The notes beneath the pieces were generated by a model. It worked only from the letters and a program-made list of their open reading frames with translations, was not told the origin of the DNA and searched no databases. From Emydura subglobosa (Eukaryota; Chordata; Testudines; Chelidae), in contig ML679962.1 of the NCBI GenBank assembly GCA_007922225.1, positions 35,447,563 through 35,511,562 on the forward strand: 64,000 bases of DNA. The letters are read 5' to 3'. Position numbers and translations under genes: made by a program. Numbering within the stretch: position 1 is the first letter of the stretch; the number at the start of each line of letters is the position of its first letter. Below are positions 24,201-32,300 of the stretch, in pieces.

Positions 24201-25381
24201 GGATTCATCCATCTGGTTGCTGAAGAGCTTGTGGTTGTCAAAATGGAGGTCCGCCAGGGTGTTCAGAGACTTCAGTGAAGCTAGCTGGTATGGACTGAAC
24301 TTTTTTTACATTGGCCGTTAGGATATGCAGCAAAGCAGTTCAGAAATATATGTGCTTATAATGAGATCTCCACCCACACGGCACGGCCTCATGTGGACAG
24401 GTGTCCTAAATAAAAGCTGAGTAGTAGTAGTTAAACTGCCTGAGTTCTCTCTTCAGACATGGCACTTAAAAATTAGAGCACTTAACGTTTCCAGACTCCT
24501 TGCAGCTGTCTGCTCTCTGTCCAGTGTCAAGAGGACAGATGTCCATGTTTTTGCGTGTTCCATGTACTTGTTGTCACATATATGCCATTACAGTGTGCCC
24601 CTTGTCACCACTTAGGTGAGAGGCCAAAGACTGTGACGTGGCCATAGAATAACTGGATTACCTGTCCTGTTCGTTCCCTCCGAAGTACCTGCACTGGCCA
24701 TGGTCTGAGCCAGCATGGCCGTTCTTATGTTCTTAAATGGAGCGACGGGCTTGCTCTTGGGCATGGTCTTTCCAGATTGGAATTCAGATACAGTAGCTAG
24801 GTACACACTGCCGGTGTCAGTGCTATATTGCGTCTGTGGGTAATTGGAGGACTTCAGGTTTGAGTGCTTTCACACCTCCTTCCATAAACACCACTGAGGT
24901 TTAAAATGTTTACCCCACACTTTTACTGCATTTTGAAAGTTAGTCTAAATAGAATGACATTATTCTGATCCTGCTAATAATTAAAGCATTGAAACAGAAG
25001 ATGAGTATGTTTAATTAGAGAAACCATTGTCTCTTGGCTGAACTTTGAGCCTTGTCCAGCTAGCTATGGTTTGAGGTAGTGTGATGTAATGGGTATGTAT
25101 ATAATTTTACAAATGAATATATTTACACACTGATATCAGGGAAAATTTTACTGCATTTGTTATTTGATTATGCACGTGCAAGTGTTGACTAAGAGCTTTA
25201 TCCTGGGACAAAAGCCACTGTTCTGCCTGTTAATGAAATAGCTAAGCCACAGATCTGCTTTTGGTTATGTTAGGCATGGCCCCTGATGCTGATTGCAGAT
25301 GTACCTGTCTTGTATTCCGTACATACTGCACAGCATGACTGCATTAACCATTTCTTCTTTGCTCTTTGGACAGAACTGTGA
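79..25381 (+). CDS. MAP7D3: MAP7-family microtubule-associated protein, 3' part of gene (MAP7D3 by synteny)
   Basis: Twelve exons (79-204, 2158-2303, 3026-3156, 3358-3608, 10043-10178, 12280-12460, 13808-13912, 14208-14261, 17613-17706, 18251-18464, 20250-20545, 25374-25381) all have AG/GT borders and matching phases. They join into one open frame of 579 codons plus TGA; the 5' exons lie left of the window. In order, the protein shows a family signature ([16 protein letters not shown]), an SP/Arg-rich linker, a long Glu/Arg/Lys coiled coil (the MAP7 domain, exons 5-8), an acidic run, and a tail containing WTFEEIIDL. Family members bind microtubules through N-terminal regions and recruit kinesin-1 (KIF5) through the C-terminal coiled coil; that is family knowledge. 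The paralogue name rests on the convergent FHL1 neighbour, as on human Xq26.3. MAP7D1, MAP7D2 and MAP7 share the domain plan, so the family is near certain and the paralogue likely. Confidence 0.9.
2158..2303 (+). CDS. MAP7D3: MAP7D3 exon 2 of window
   Basis: The acceptor is TTTATAG at 2151-2157 and the donor is at 2304. It continues phase 1 from the previous exon and encodes 49 residues, including [19 protein letters not shown] and the basic stretch RSRSIDRLK, then a Ser/Thr-rich end ([12 protein letters not shown]). [10 protein letters not shown] is typical of the Ser-rich linker of the MAP7D proteins. It ends in phase 0. Confidence 0.92.
3026..3156 (+). CDS. MAP7D3: MAP7D3 exon 3 of window (SP/Arg-rich linker)
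   Basis: The acceptor is ACCAG at 3021-3025 and the donor GTATGT at 3157. It encodes repeated basic-SP motifs: RRPPSPS, RRRSPSP and KRPSSPS. They probably carry proline-directed phosphorylation sites in a disordered linker (inference). It ends with two nucleotides of a split Arg codon. Confidence 0.92.
3358..3608 (+). CDS. MAP7D3: MAP7D3 exon 4 of window
   Basis: The acceptor is TCTGCAG at 3351-3357 and the donor GTAGGA at 3609. It encodes 84 residues that continue the SP repeats (ARPPSPS, KQRPSSP), then [20 protein letters not shown] and a polar, Lys/Glu-rich tail. It ends in phase 1 and joins in frame to 10,043 across a 6.4 kb intron. Confidence 0.92.
3940..4105 (+). repeat. MIR-like CORE-SINE
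   Basis: The sequence follows the MIR layout: a degraded CTTGTGATCTTGG block, CCTTGACTTCTTTACATGTGTAAAATGGAGAT, then AAAACACTTAGAAC and a GGAAGGCACTATAGAGGTG end. The TGTAAAATGG core and the AAGGCACTATA tail are the recognisable parts. It is diverged and intronic. Confidence 0.65.
6536..6554 (+). repeat. (TC)n microsatellite
   Basis: Uninterrupted CT/TC dinucleotides in a MAP7D3 intron. A second one of similar length lies at 2,056-2,074, about 80 bp before exon 2. Confidence 0.95.
10043..10178 (+). CDS. MAP7D3: MAP7D3 exon 5 of window (start of MAP7 coiled coil)
   Basis: The acceptor is TTGCAG, ending at 10042, and the donor GTGACT starts at 10179. It encodes [20 protein letters not shown] followed by [33 protein letters not shown] is the hallmark start of the MAP7 domain, a highly charged single helix or coiled coil. 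It ends in phase 2. Confidence 0.95.
10640..11345 (-). mobile_element. CR1 LINE 3'-region fragment, antisense
   Basis: On the + strand it starts TCATAGACTTTAAGGTCAGA and runs through GACTTCAAGGTACGGAGAAT and CTTCCTGATGACCAGTTTAT. This is the CR1 3' region found widely in turtle genomes, read here on the - strand. Small open frames inside it are not genes. Confidence 0.8.
11366..11450 (-). mobile_element. Second short CR1 3'-end fragment, antisense
   Basis: ATCATAGAAATGTAGGACTG followed by GAAGGGACCTCGATAGGTCA is the reverse complement of the common CR1 3' end (gacctctcgaggtcccttccagtcctat...). It directly abuts the larger antisense CR1 fragment, so it is a separate insertion or a broken copy. 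Confidence 0.75.
11985..12201. mobile_element. Short non-autonomous DNA transposon (TIRs near GGGTATGTCTACACT)
   Basis: The left end GGGTATATGTACACTG and right end TAGTGTAGACATACTC are imperfect inverted repeats about 217 bp apart. These ends mark an abundant sauropsid MITE-like family. No transposase is encoded. Confidence 0.65.
12280..12460 (+). CDS. MAP7D3: MAP7D3 exon 6 of window (MAP7 coiled coil)
   Basis: The acceptor AATACTAG ends at 12279 and the donor GTTTAC starts at 12461. It encodes about 61 residues of charged helix: [20 protein letters not shown], then [20 protein letters not shown], ending ELQQQ. It joins phase 2 to phase 0. Confidence 0.95.
12731..12892. mobile_element. Foldback copy of a dispersed SINE-like repeat
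   Basis: TTCCAGAGGGGTAGCCATGT followed by TAGTCTGTATACAGCAAAAA is the start of a repeat that is abundant in turtle genomes. After 12,820 the sequence turns round: 12,841-12,892 is the reverse complement of 12,769-12,820 with two mismatches in 52 bp, separated by 20 bp. A second partial copy lies at 27,624-27,670. Confidence 0.8.
13808..13912 (+). CDS. MAP7D3: MAP7D3 exon 7 of window (MAP7 coiled coil)
   Basis: The acceptor ATTTTAG ends at 13807 and the donor GTGCTT starts at 13913. It encodes 35 residues, [20 protein letters not shown] then [15 protein letters not shown], in phase 0 at both ends. Confidence 0.95.
14208..14261 (+). CDS. MAP7D3: MAP7D3 exon 8 of window (end of MAP7 domain)
   Basis: The acceptor TTAACAG ends at 14207 and the donor GTACTT starts at 14262. 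It encodes 18 residues, [18 protein letters not shown]. [11 protein letters not shown] is a strongly conserved end of the MAP7 domain. Confidence 0.95.
14805..16935 (+). mobile_element. CR1-family LINE, decayed, 5'-truncated
   Basis: Broken frames on the + strand match CR1 ORF2 in order. The linker before RT reads [19 protein letters not shown] and later [22 protein letters not shown] segments follow: [17 protein letters not shown] near 15,470, [14 protein letters not shown] near 15,830-15,870 and [11 protein letters not shown] near 15,980. The C-terminal part is near 16,300-16,830. The 3' end (GTCAGGGATGGTTTAGGT ... GTTTCTATGATTCTT) has the CR1 tail motif. Several stops and frameshifts make it inactive, and the 5' endonuclease part is missing. 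Confidence 0.88.
16936..17150 (+). mobile_element. CR1 3'-UTR-like fragment
   Basis: GAAGCATAGGAATTGCTGTT, then AGATCAGACCCATGGTCCGT and CGTGCGGTGGCCAGTACCAG, resembles a second CR1 3'-UTR family. It abuts the tail of the preceding LINE, which suggests an independent insertion. Confidence 0.65.
17613..17706 (+). CDS. MAP7D3: MAP7D3 exon 9 of window (acidic stretch)
   Basis: The acceptor TGTTGCAG ends at 17612 and the donor GTAAGC starts at 17707. It encodes about 31 residues dominated by Asp/Glu ([20 protein letters not shown]) after the basic coiled coil. It ends in phase 1. Confidence 0.92.
18251..18464 (+). CDS. MAP7D3: MAP7D3 exon 10 of window
   Basis: The acceptor TTTCTTTCAG ends at 18250 and the donor GTGAGC starts at 18465. 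It encodes about 71 polar, low-complexity residues ([15 protein letters not shown] ... [14 protein letters not shown]). No domain is visible; it is placed by phase and reading frame. It ends in phase 2. Confidence 0.88.
19256..19520. mobile_element. Non-autonomous DNA transposon remnant
   Basis: The left end CTGTCTACACTTGCCGCCAAATT is mirrored at the right end by CGGCAAATTTGACGCCTTCG followed by GTCTAGACATAGC, whose reverse complement also begins near TGTCTA. The inverted ends enclose about 265 bp without coding capacity, inside a MAP7D3 intron. Confidence 0.6.
20250..20545 (+). CDS. MAP7D3: MAP7D3 exon 11 of window (C-terminal tail)
   Basis: The acceptor TTCCTCCAG ends at 20249 and the donor GTAATG starts at 20546. 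It encodes about 99 residues including [20 protein letters not shown] and [16 protein letters not shown]-x4-W-(S/T)-F-(E/D)E-(I/V)IDL is conserved near the C terminus of MAP7 proteins. It ends in phase 1. Confidence 0.92.
21040..24320 (-). mobile_element. DIRS-type tyrosine-recombinase retrotransposon, decayed, antisense in MAP7D3
   Basis: On the - strand, domains follow in DIRS order. A proline-rich gag-like segment (about 24,241-23,963) comes first. Then come the RT start with HKGVIECVP and [10 protein letters not shown] (about 23,750-23,660) and the RT active-site motif YLDDWLL (about 23,332). An RNase H-like block with [19 protein letters not shown] (23,169-22,807) follows. Last is a tyrosine-recombinase segment (22,262-21,840) with [19 protein letters not shown] and [16 protein letters not shown]. 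Frameshifts and stops break every domain. The 3' part (21,040-21,420) contains a ~35 bp inverted repeat. No aspartic protease or DDE integrase is seen, which fits DIRS rather than Gypsy. The outer borders are approximate. Confidence 0.8.
21120..21379. repeat. Inverted repeat in the 3' part of the DIRS element
   Basis: TGTTCTTTGAGATGTGTGAT followed by CCCTCTTTGGATTC (21,121-21,154) pairs with the reverse complement of 21,345-21,379, which reads GGTTCTTCGAGATGTGTGGT then CTCTATTGGGATTCC. The arms are roughly 80% alike. DIRS elements carry inverted terminal and internal complementary repeats, so this supports the family call. Confidence 0.65.
24600..24745 (-). mobile_element. CR1-type 3'-UTR fragment, antisense
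   Basis: Read on the - strand this is TAAGAACATAAGAACGGCCA, then TGCTGGCTCAGACCATGGCC. It matches the common 'acataagaacggccatactgggtcagacc' start of a turtle CR1 3'-region family. It lies beside the upstream end of the DIRS element. Confidence 0.75.
25374..25381 (+). CDS. MAP7D3: MAP7D3 terminal coding exon
   Basis: The acceptor GGACAG ends at 25373. The exon supplies AACTGTGA, completing Glu-Leu-stop, so the protein ends ...IETASEL. Only eight coding bases precede the 3' UTR. The phase match with 20,545 and the long AU-rich UTR behind it support it. Confidence 0.8.
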
Positions 25382-26876
25382 ACAGCAGAGTCCTGGAAAT
25401 AACCTGATTGCACTTCAGTAATCCAATGTTTTATCAAGTACCGAAGGCCTTGTTTTGAAAAGCTGCTTGTTAACCTTTACCTGTCTTCAAGCTTGCAAAA
25501 AGACCACCAGGGAAGGGATAATAAACTTCTAAATGTGCACCTTGAAAACTTTCAGGAAGACGTCTTTGCTGTTGTTCCTTTTCCATTTGTTTAGTGGACT
25601 GTTCAACAAGCTTTCCTTGTTGAATATCACGTGTTCTCCTGTTACAAAATCTTCCAGGTCTTTTATTTTCATATTAGTGTGATGTACAGTCCCCGTGTGC
25701 CATTCGGAATTTACCAGTTAGCTACTGACAAATATTTTTGCATATTTCTGAAGTGGCAGTTTGCAAAGTTAAAACAAATATTATGCATTCCGTGCATATT
25801 AAAACCAAATCCCATTTGTGTTATTTTCCTGTAACATCTCTGTACGGTTGTTGACACTATTAGGATATTGAAGAAAAGCTAAACTGGTCAGTTTTCTCTT
25901 TGATCCAACATTGGGTTAAGAAACTGTTTTGGATCATTTCTAATATGAAAACATCGGTAGCGTCAAAATACAGTATTTACAATCATTAATATGTTTTAAT
26001 GTTACTGTCATGTCCTAAGATTTTACAATATACATGAGTACATACGCACTAATATACCACGAAAATGTCGAGTACCTAAACGTGTTTGTTATAGTGCAGT
26101 TTAACGTTTGTCATGCTTTTAAAAATGTTTTCATCTGAGTTACATATTTAAGTTTATCTACACTCATGTAAGTATTATGTTGTGTACATAACAGTATTAG
26201 ACCATTCAAGTGGTGGTTTTTTGTTCATGTTAATTATTCTAAATGTTCCTGTGCTAGCTTTATAACAATGACTGCAAATTGCATAGGTATTCCCTTTCCT
26301 AAAGGCTGCATTCATTAATTTTATCTACAGTTACTTGCTTTTACAGCATGAAGAGATTAATTGAGTATCTTTTGCGAATAGCTGCTACAAAAGTGTAAGT
26401 GCAGTCCTGTTCTGATGCCTTTGTAATAGAGATACTGGATAAGTATTTTCTTTAAAGAATTGCTTTCTCAGATCCTGCTTAAACTCTTGGCTGACACTTA
26501 AGTACCAATTAATCATCTGAATGGCAGTTGCATTTTCAGTGTTTAAATGCAAATGTTCTTACTGGAACTAAATATGTTCCTTTCTTGCTGCCACGGTTAA
26601 AACAGGAAACCCTTAAAACAGGAATCCCTCATCCTTCCTACTTTCTCAACCCTTTGCTATTCCAAGTATACTAGAACTGTGTTAGACTTAGAGCAGTGCC
26701 TTAGGTAAAAAGAAAAAATGTATTTTTGTATAATAGCTGTTTCTGGCAGAGACAATCATTCTAACAAACAAGATGCTGATATTTTTTCTGTGCGGATGTT
26801 ATTTGTTGAATGCTCTGTTACAGCTGTATGTAAATATGCGTGCACTGTTGAATAAACTTTGCAGTTGAACAGTGCG
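25382..26876 (+). other. MAP7D3: MAP7D3 3' UTR
   Basis: About 1.5 kb of A+T-rich sequence runs from the TGA to just past an AATAAA at 26,851. A GT-rich tract follows (GTGCGTTGTCGTTTGT). I see no repeats inside, unlike the neighbouring introns, which fits a constrained UTR. Confidence 0.7.
26851..26856 (+). terminator. Poly(A) signal of MAP7D3
   Basis: A canonical AATAAA with a GT-rich downstream element about 20 bp later. A second AATAAA at 26,934-26,939 is a possible alternative. Confidence 0.7.
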
Positions 26877-26879
26877 TTG

Positions 26880-28310
26880 TCGTTTGTAATGCTGAACTTA
26901 GGTTACTTAGCAACTTAGGTTAATTAGCAAGACAATAAATCATTTCCTTTAAGGAAGTGCCAAACCAGAGGATTTGGACGAGACATGTTAGTACCTTGCT
27001 ACTGTTAAATTTGACACACTTTCCTTTTCTCCCAGTATAAATCCTGACACAAAGACCCATATACAATATTGTTTGGAGTCGGTTTCTAATACAACAGATT
27101 TTATATTTCCTTTTAATCCAGCTGTTAAATTCCAGCCTCTAAATTTATCTGCTCAATTATGAGGTTATATCTATGATGAAAGGCAAAGTTTAGTAATCAT
27201 TATTGCTGCTGTGAAATTGAAAAAAGTTTCAAGAAGCGGAGAAGTATTTCAGGGCCATATTCTTTCATTTTGTTCAAAGACCAAAGGTGCCATATAATGG
27301 CTTACCTCTGAAAACATTCAGAAATTAGAGTATGAAGAAAAATTGTGTAATTGTGCTCCTACAACTGTCCAGTTCTCCCACAACATTCCTAAAGTAGAAA
27401 GCAGTTCACTGATCGTGTTCTTTAAAAAATCCAGCTCCAACTGCAGCACCAGAAACAAATGTTAAAAAGTTGCTGATGTGTTAGCCTGTCTTGGAGTTAG
27501 CATTCAGGAAGGCTGGGTTTAATACCTTTCCTCTGCTAACATTGATTACACTGGCTAACAAAGGGCAATGGTTTGAGCTTTGAATCAGGTCCTGTAGCAG
27601 AATGTAATCAGAGTATAATAAAGGTCCAGAGGGGTAACCATGTTAGTCTGCGTACAGCAAAAACGACGACAGTTCTGTTGGACACTGTTTGGGTTTTTTT
27701 TGTTTTGTTTTTTTGAGAATAACAAATATTCTTTTGGACTCTAGTTTAGCACAGGAGGGAATAGTGATACCCCCTCCCTGTATGTTAGAGGCACCGCTCA
27801 GCTCCCTCCCATCTCCCCCCTGCAGCTGTCATCCTCAAAACCTTGTTTTTTGTACAACATCTACTGTCACCTGTCCCTGCCCTGAATCACAATGGGAGTT
27901 CAGGCAGTTGAGACGGCTTAGTAGTGCTCAGACGGCTCCATTTTTAAAAAAATATTGTTTGCATCTGAAAGGAGGATTTCAGAAGCCCAGAAACCAATCC
28001 TGAGGTTAATTTTCCAGTAACTGTAGGTGTGCCACAGACACGTTTGAACATCCTCTTGGCAGTGACGGTGTAAGGCTAGCCCTGGCACTTAGTGTTGGCT
28101 GTAAAGGGGGTGGGGTCCCCAAAACAGGTAAATTCAGTTGGGCCTCAATCACCTTTATCTGTGAGTTGACTATTTTGGCAGTGTAATGGGGGAGAAGGTG
28201 TTAGTGCCTTTGAGGCGCATTCCTTGAATACGTGTTTCCTACTAAAACCGGACAAGCACAGTGAAGAAACACAACCGTCCAGAACTCATGAATCCAAACA
28301 AGCATTAATC
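26880..28310. other. Intergenic spacer between convergent MAP7D3 and FHL1
   Basis: About 1.4 kb separates the two poly(A) signals. It holds a partial SINE-like copy at 27,624-27,670 followed by a T-rich run. The open frame at 27,689-28,003 has no recognisable domain and is not supported. Confidence 0.7.
27624..27670 (+). mobile_element. Partial copy of the SINE-like repeat seen at 12.73 kb
   Basis: GTCCAGAGGGGTAACCATGT followed by TAGTCTGCGTACAGCAAAAAC matches the first ~45 bp of the repeat at 12,731-12,775. It then ends in T-rich sequence, so it is truncated. Confidence 0.75.
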
Positions 28311-28315
28311 TCATT

Positions 28316-28321
28316 TTTATT
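28316..28321 (-). terminator. Poly(A) signal of FHL1
   Basis: TTTATT on the + strand is AATAAA on the - strand, about 900 bp past the FHL1 stop. No closer canonical hexamer was chosen; the call is by position and motif. Confidence 0.6.
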
Positions 28322-29216
28322 AGATGCTCTTATAACATGTTGGCAGGGTAGGAGAGCTGTGAGTGCCTGAGCTAGCCTACAACGTCCTAAAAATGCATAT
28401 AATTCATTGTATGTTACGCTTCAAAGAATCTCACTTCTTGCAGGTGACTAATTAATTATGCTGTCTACATCTAATTTACTAAAGTACAAAGGCTGGTAAG
28501 CAAAACCCTCCGACAAGCCAATTTAAAATCAGGACAAAACTTTGTTAAAATTCTCCCTAGCTAAAGCACAGTAGCAAAACATTAATTATACATAAGATAA
28601 ACAAAGCTGTATCATATACTTTCTGAAACTTGCTTTACATGGCCGTATAAGCAAAGGCATTTCATGTTCAGTTGCTACTAACTGTATGTCTGTATATAAA
28701 GTACTCATGAATGCGTAAGTATGAAGCACCATATCTATGATTCTGGGTGTGATCTTTGCAGCGCCTTACTGATGGATTTTTTTAGTTTCAGTGGATGCAA
28801 CATTTTGTTTGTTCCTTGTCAAAAACCACTTCATTAAGTGTCAAGCTTCCACTTAAGATACAAGTTAAAAGCAGCTTTTGTTTTACTGTGTGCTAATCGT
28901 CATGCAAAACAGGCAATATTTGGATAGTTAAGGCTATACCTAAAATTTTGGCATCTCAAGCTTTTATGTTAATGGTTGTCGTGAAAAGCCAAGTTAGTTT
29001 TGCAGTTGAGTAAGTTCTGTTATTGCAGAACCTTAAAATCGAAAAATCAAACAAGCCGAAATATGCTGGGGGTGGAGGTCTTTGCACTATTCTGTAAAAT
29101 GGAAAAAGGCAGGGTTTATTACGCAAGCTACTGCTCCTTTAGCAGACCCTTCTGAAGCAGCTCATATAGAAGAGCAAGGCTCCAGTCCATTTTACAGCAA
29201 AGGCTGAGGCTGCTCC
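28322..29216 (-). other. FHL1: FHL1 3' UTR
   Basis: This is the region between the FHL1 stop (29,217-29,219) and the candidate poly(A) signal. It is A+T-rich, without a recognised repeat or open frame of note. Human FHL1 also has a long 3' UTR. Confidence 0.65.
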
Positions 29217-29371
29217 TCACAGTTTATGGGGACAGTCAGCACAGTAAATTTTCTCATTATGACAGACGAAGCGCCTGTTAGCCAAAGGACGAGCACACTT
29301 GGTGCACTTGAAACAATAATCATGCCAGGATTGGCCTTCATGGCTGACCACAGTGGATCCTCTTCCAAATC
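29217..29371 (-). CDS. FHL1: FHL1 last coding exon (LIM4)
   Basis: The acceptor on the - strand is CTAAATAG before GATTTGG. It encodes [20 protein letters not shown], then [19 protein letters not shown], and ends [12 protein letters not shown]. W-H-D-x-C-F-K-C-x-K-C and the final C-x-D-C are LIM zinc ligands. It enters in phase 1 and TGA is at 29217-29219. Confidence 0.96.
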
Positions 29372-32300
29372 CTATTTAGAAAGACGCAGGGCGTTATTAC
29401 AGAAGGCAATTAATTACATTCTTTTCAATAGAAAATAACGTACTAAAGTCTGTTGACCTGTACAAAGAATAGAGGGCCTTGTTGCTTTCCTAGCAAGAAC
29501 ACTGCTCTCTCTCCCCCGTATAAAATCCACCAGACGTCCTAGCAAGAGCTGGCCTTGGTCCCAGACCCTCTGCTCTGTCCTGTCTATCCCAGCAAACTCC
29601 AATGGTAAAGGACTGGTGAAATCCCCAGCAGCTGGAATGCAGCGCTTTTAGTGCATTCAGGCCCCTTTAAGTCTCAACAGCACCTCATTGCCCACATCGT
29701 CCTGACAGCTTCCATTTTGAAACCTTGTACCTTTCAAAGTAAAAATAACCAAAACCTCCTCTTCTCCCAGAGGGTTTCCCAAGCCAGTTACAGACTCCCT
29801 ATGGCTCCATTTGAGGCGAGATCAGCATCAGACACTGATTGACTTACTCCTACCTCCTCTAGCACTGGTCTCCTGACCCCAGTTTTGCCAATCTTGCCAT
29901 GAAACGATTTCAGTCTGTGGGTCCTGCCTTCTACACCCAGCCTTCCTCCCACTCTCCATGTAAAACCGCTTTAGATGCAGGTGCCATATCTACTGCCCCG
30001 GCTTCAGTTAATTTAACTAACTTGGGGACCTCAACTGCAATTCCCCCTCAACTGGCCTACTGTGTAACCCACCTTCCCAAGCGCATGCATCTTAGTTATC
30101 CTGCTAACTGAAGCTGCTGGGAGCTCAGAACCAGCATCCACCGTGGAATTGCTGCTTAATTTACACAGTTCTCATTGGGGACATAAGCAGCTAAACGTTT
30201 AAACGGTGAGCAGCGGTCTTACCATCTACTAATTAGTTTAAGCATTGCCCCTGGGGAGGGGAGGAGGCACAGAGTCCAGCGTGCCTCCCCCCCAGGGCAT
30301 GCTGAGCCGCAGCTGGGCAGTTCTTGCTGGGCAGGGAGGAGCTGAGCCCAGTGCAGTTCCTCTCCCCCAGGCATGCAGAGCTAAACCCTTTATTTTTAGA
30401 TGTTTAAATGGATTGTCAATTAAACCAATTTTTATATCCCTGGTTCTAATACTCTGGCTTCTGGCCTGCTTATGAATAAGTCTTAAGGCCTCCATTAGAG
30501 TGGGCCCCATCGTGCTAGGTGCTGTATGGTATAGTCAATACAGTTCCTGCCCCCCAAAGAGTTTGCAAGTGATGAGACATAACAGGTGGATGTGGCAAAC
30601 AAGCAGCTGAGGGAGATGGTACAAATATAACAGGATGGGCTCATTGCTACTGCTTGGCTAAAAATGTACACGCATTGCCATAATCAGACTGCAGTTTTGT
30701 ACATGCCATGTCGGCGAGGGTGTTGAGGACAGGTTTGGAGGATAAGGTGGTGGCTTTAGGGAAATAGTTATTTTATATTAAGCTCTCTCCCTTTCTACAT
30801 ATTTTTTTAAATCTATGAAATAGCAAATAGCAAATCCTATGCCTGCTATAAATGCTATAGGTCCAAAATCCATTCTCCATTAGGGTTTTAGACTCACTTC
30901 TATACAATGTTTCTATAAGGGTTTTTTGGAGTAAATGGAAATCATCCCCCGCTTTCCACTTCATTCCTGCATGAAATTAGCCACAAGAGGCAAACTAGCA
31001 TCATGTTCCAGTTCTGCGGGTCTAACTCACTAGTTACTGCTTAAAACAGGTTTTATAATGTGTATGTTGTGGAACATCAGCAAGAAACCAAACGATTTAT
31101 CTACCTGCCTCCTGTTTTCTTACTATAATTTGTTAAGCCACTTCTATAGCCCGAATGAAGGCCATCTGCTTCTGTCTATTTTAAGCCTATACTTCAGGGG
31201 AGTGGTCCGGGTGAATGGGTGAGGAACAGAGCATGGCCAAATCCGTCTGAGAGGGGAGGGTTGGATAAAACAACACTGCCTTGGCTGAGTCTGTGTGCAC
31301 TGGCTGAGCAACATACCTGTAATGGGGCTATTGCAGCCAACGCACTTCTTGGCGACAAACGTCTTGTAGCAATCAACGCAGTAGAACTGATCCTCCACAG
31401 CAGTGAAGCGCTTCCCCCCGAGTTGCTTTGAGCAGCTGGTACAGACAAAACATTCTGAATGCCACGGCTGCTCCTGGTAAGTGAGTCCTCCGGAAGTGAT
31501 GGCCTAGGAGATGAACAAAGGAAGCCTTACACTCTACCCAGCCCTGGGCATCATTACAGGAAGGACAGCTGGGTTTCAGACCTGCTGGGGCAGTACTTTG
31601 AGATCAGCCTTGTGCTTGCAGTTGGGTCACATGTTCTATTGTGGGGGTCCCCTGTCTTCAAACAGTGACAGAGGGATTGCCCTTCTTTTGAGAGGTTTTG
31701 ATTAAAAGAGAACAGCACAAAGTTGGTCGAGTTTCTCGGTGCTAAACTCCTAACTGTCAGGAACCCCCAGGAACATTTCTCAGCCCTTAGATTTACAGGT
31801 ATTTTACCGTATTGGTTGTTTACTACTAAATAGTCCAGTAAAGCAAAGCACAGTCACCGGTTTAGCAATGGACGTGAGCAGATTGCTTGCTTTGCTTTCC
31901 TTTTGATGAAGGAATCGAGATCCTAAACCCAAATCCCTTTGCTTAAATACTGGCATCTGGAAATACACTGCACTTTACCACCCCTCTGACAACTGCAGTG
32001 CAATCTTTGCTCAATCTGATGATTTTCTCAACTAAAAAACAAGGTTAGTCCAGCTAGTTCTGCCCCTAAGCTCAACTCAGTGTTTCCTGCAGGCGAAGGG
32101 CACCTTCCCAAGCCGAGCACTGCACCGTGACTTACATTCTTGCACTTAACACACAGCTTGGCAAATTTATGCTCGTGGCAAGAGACACAGTAGATCTCGT
32201 CTCCCTTGGGGAAGAATTTTCCTGCTCCTATCACTTGCTTGCACTGGTTGCAGGTGAAGCATTCCTTATGCCAGACAGACTTCTTGTATTCAACATTTTG

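Noticed and set aside
79..25381. Calling the + strand gene MAP7, MAP7D1 or MAP7D2
   Set aside because: The domains fit any paralogue, but the convergent FHL1 neighbour matches the human MAP7D3 locus. A tree of the C-terminal tail would settle it.
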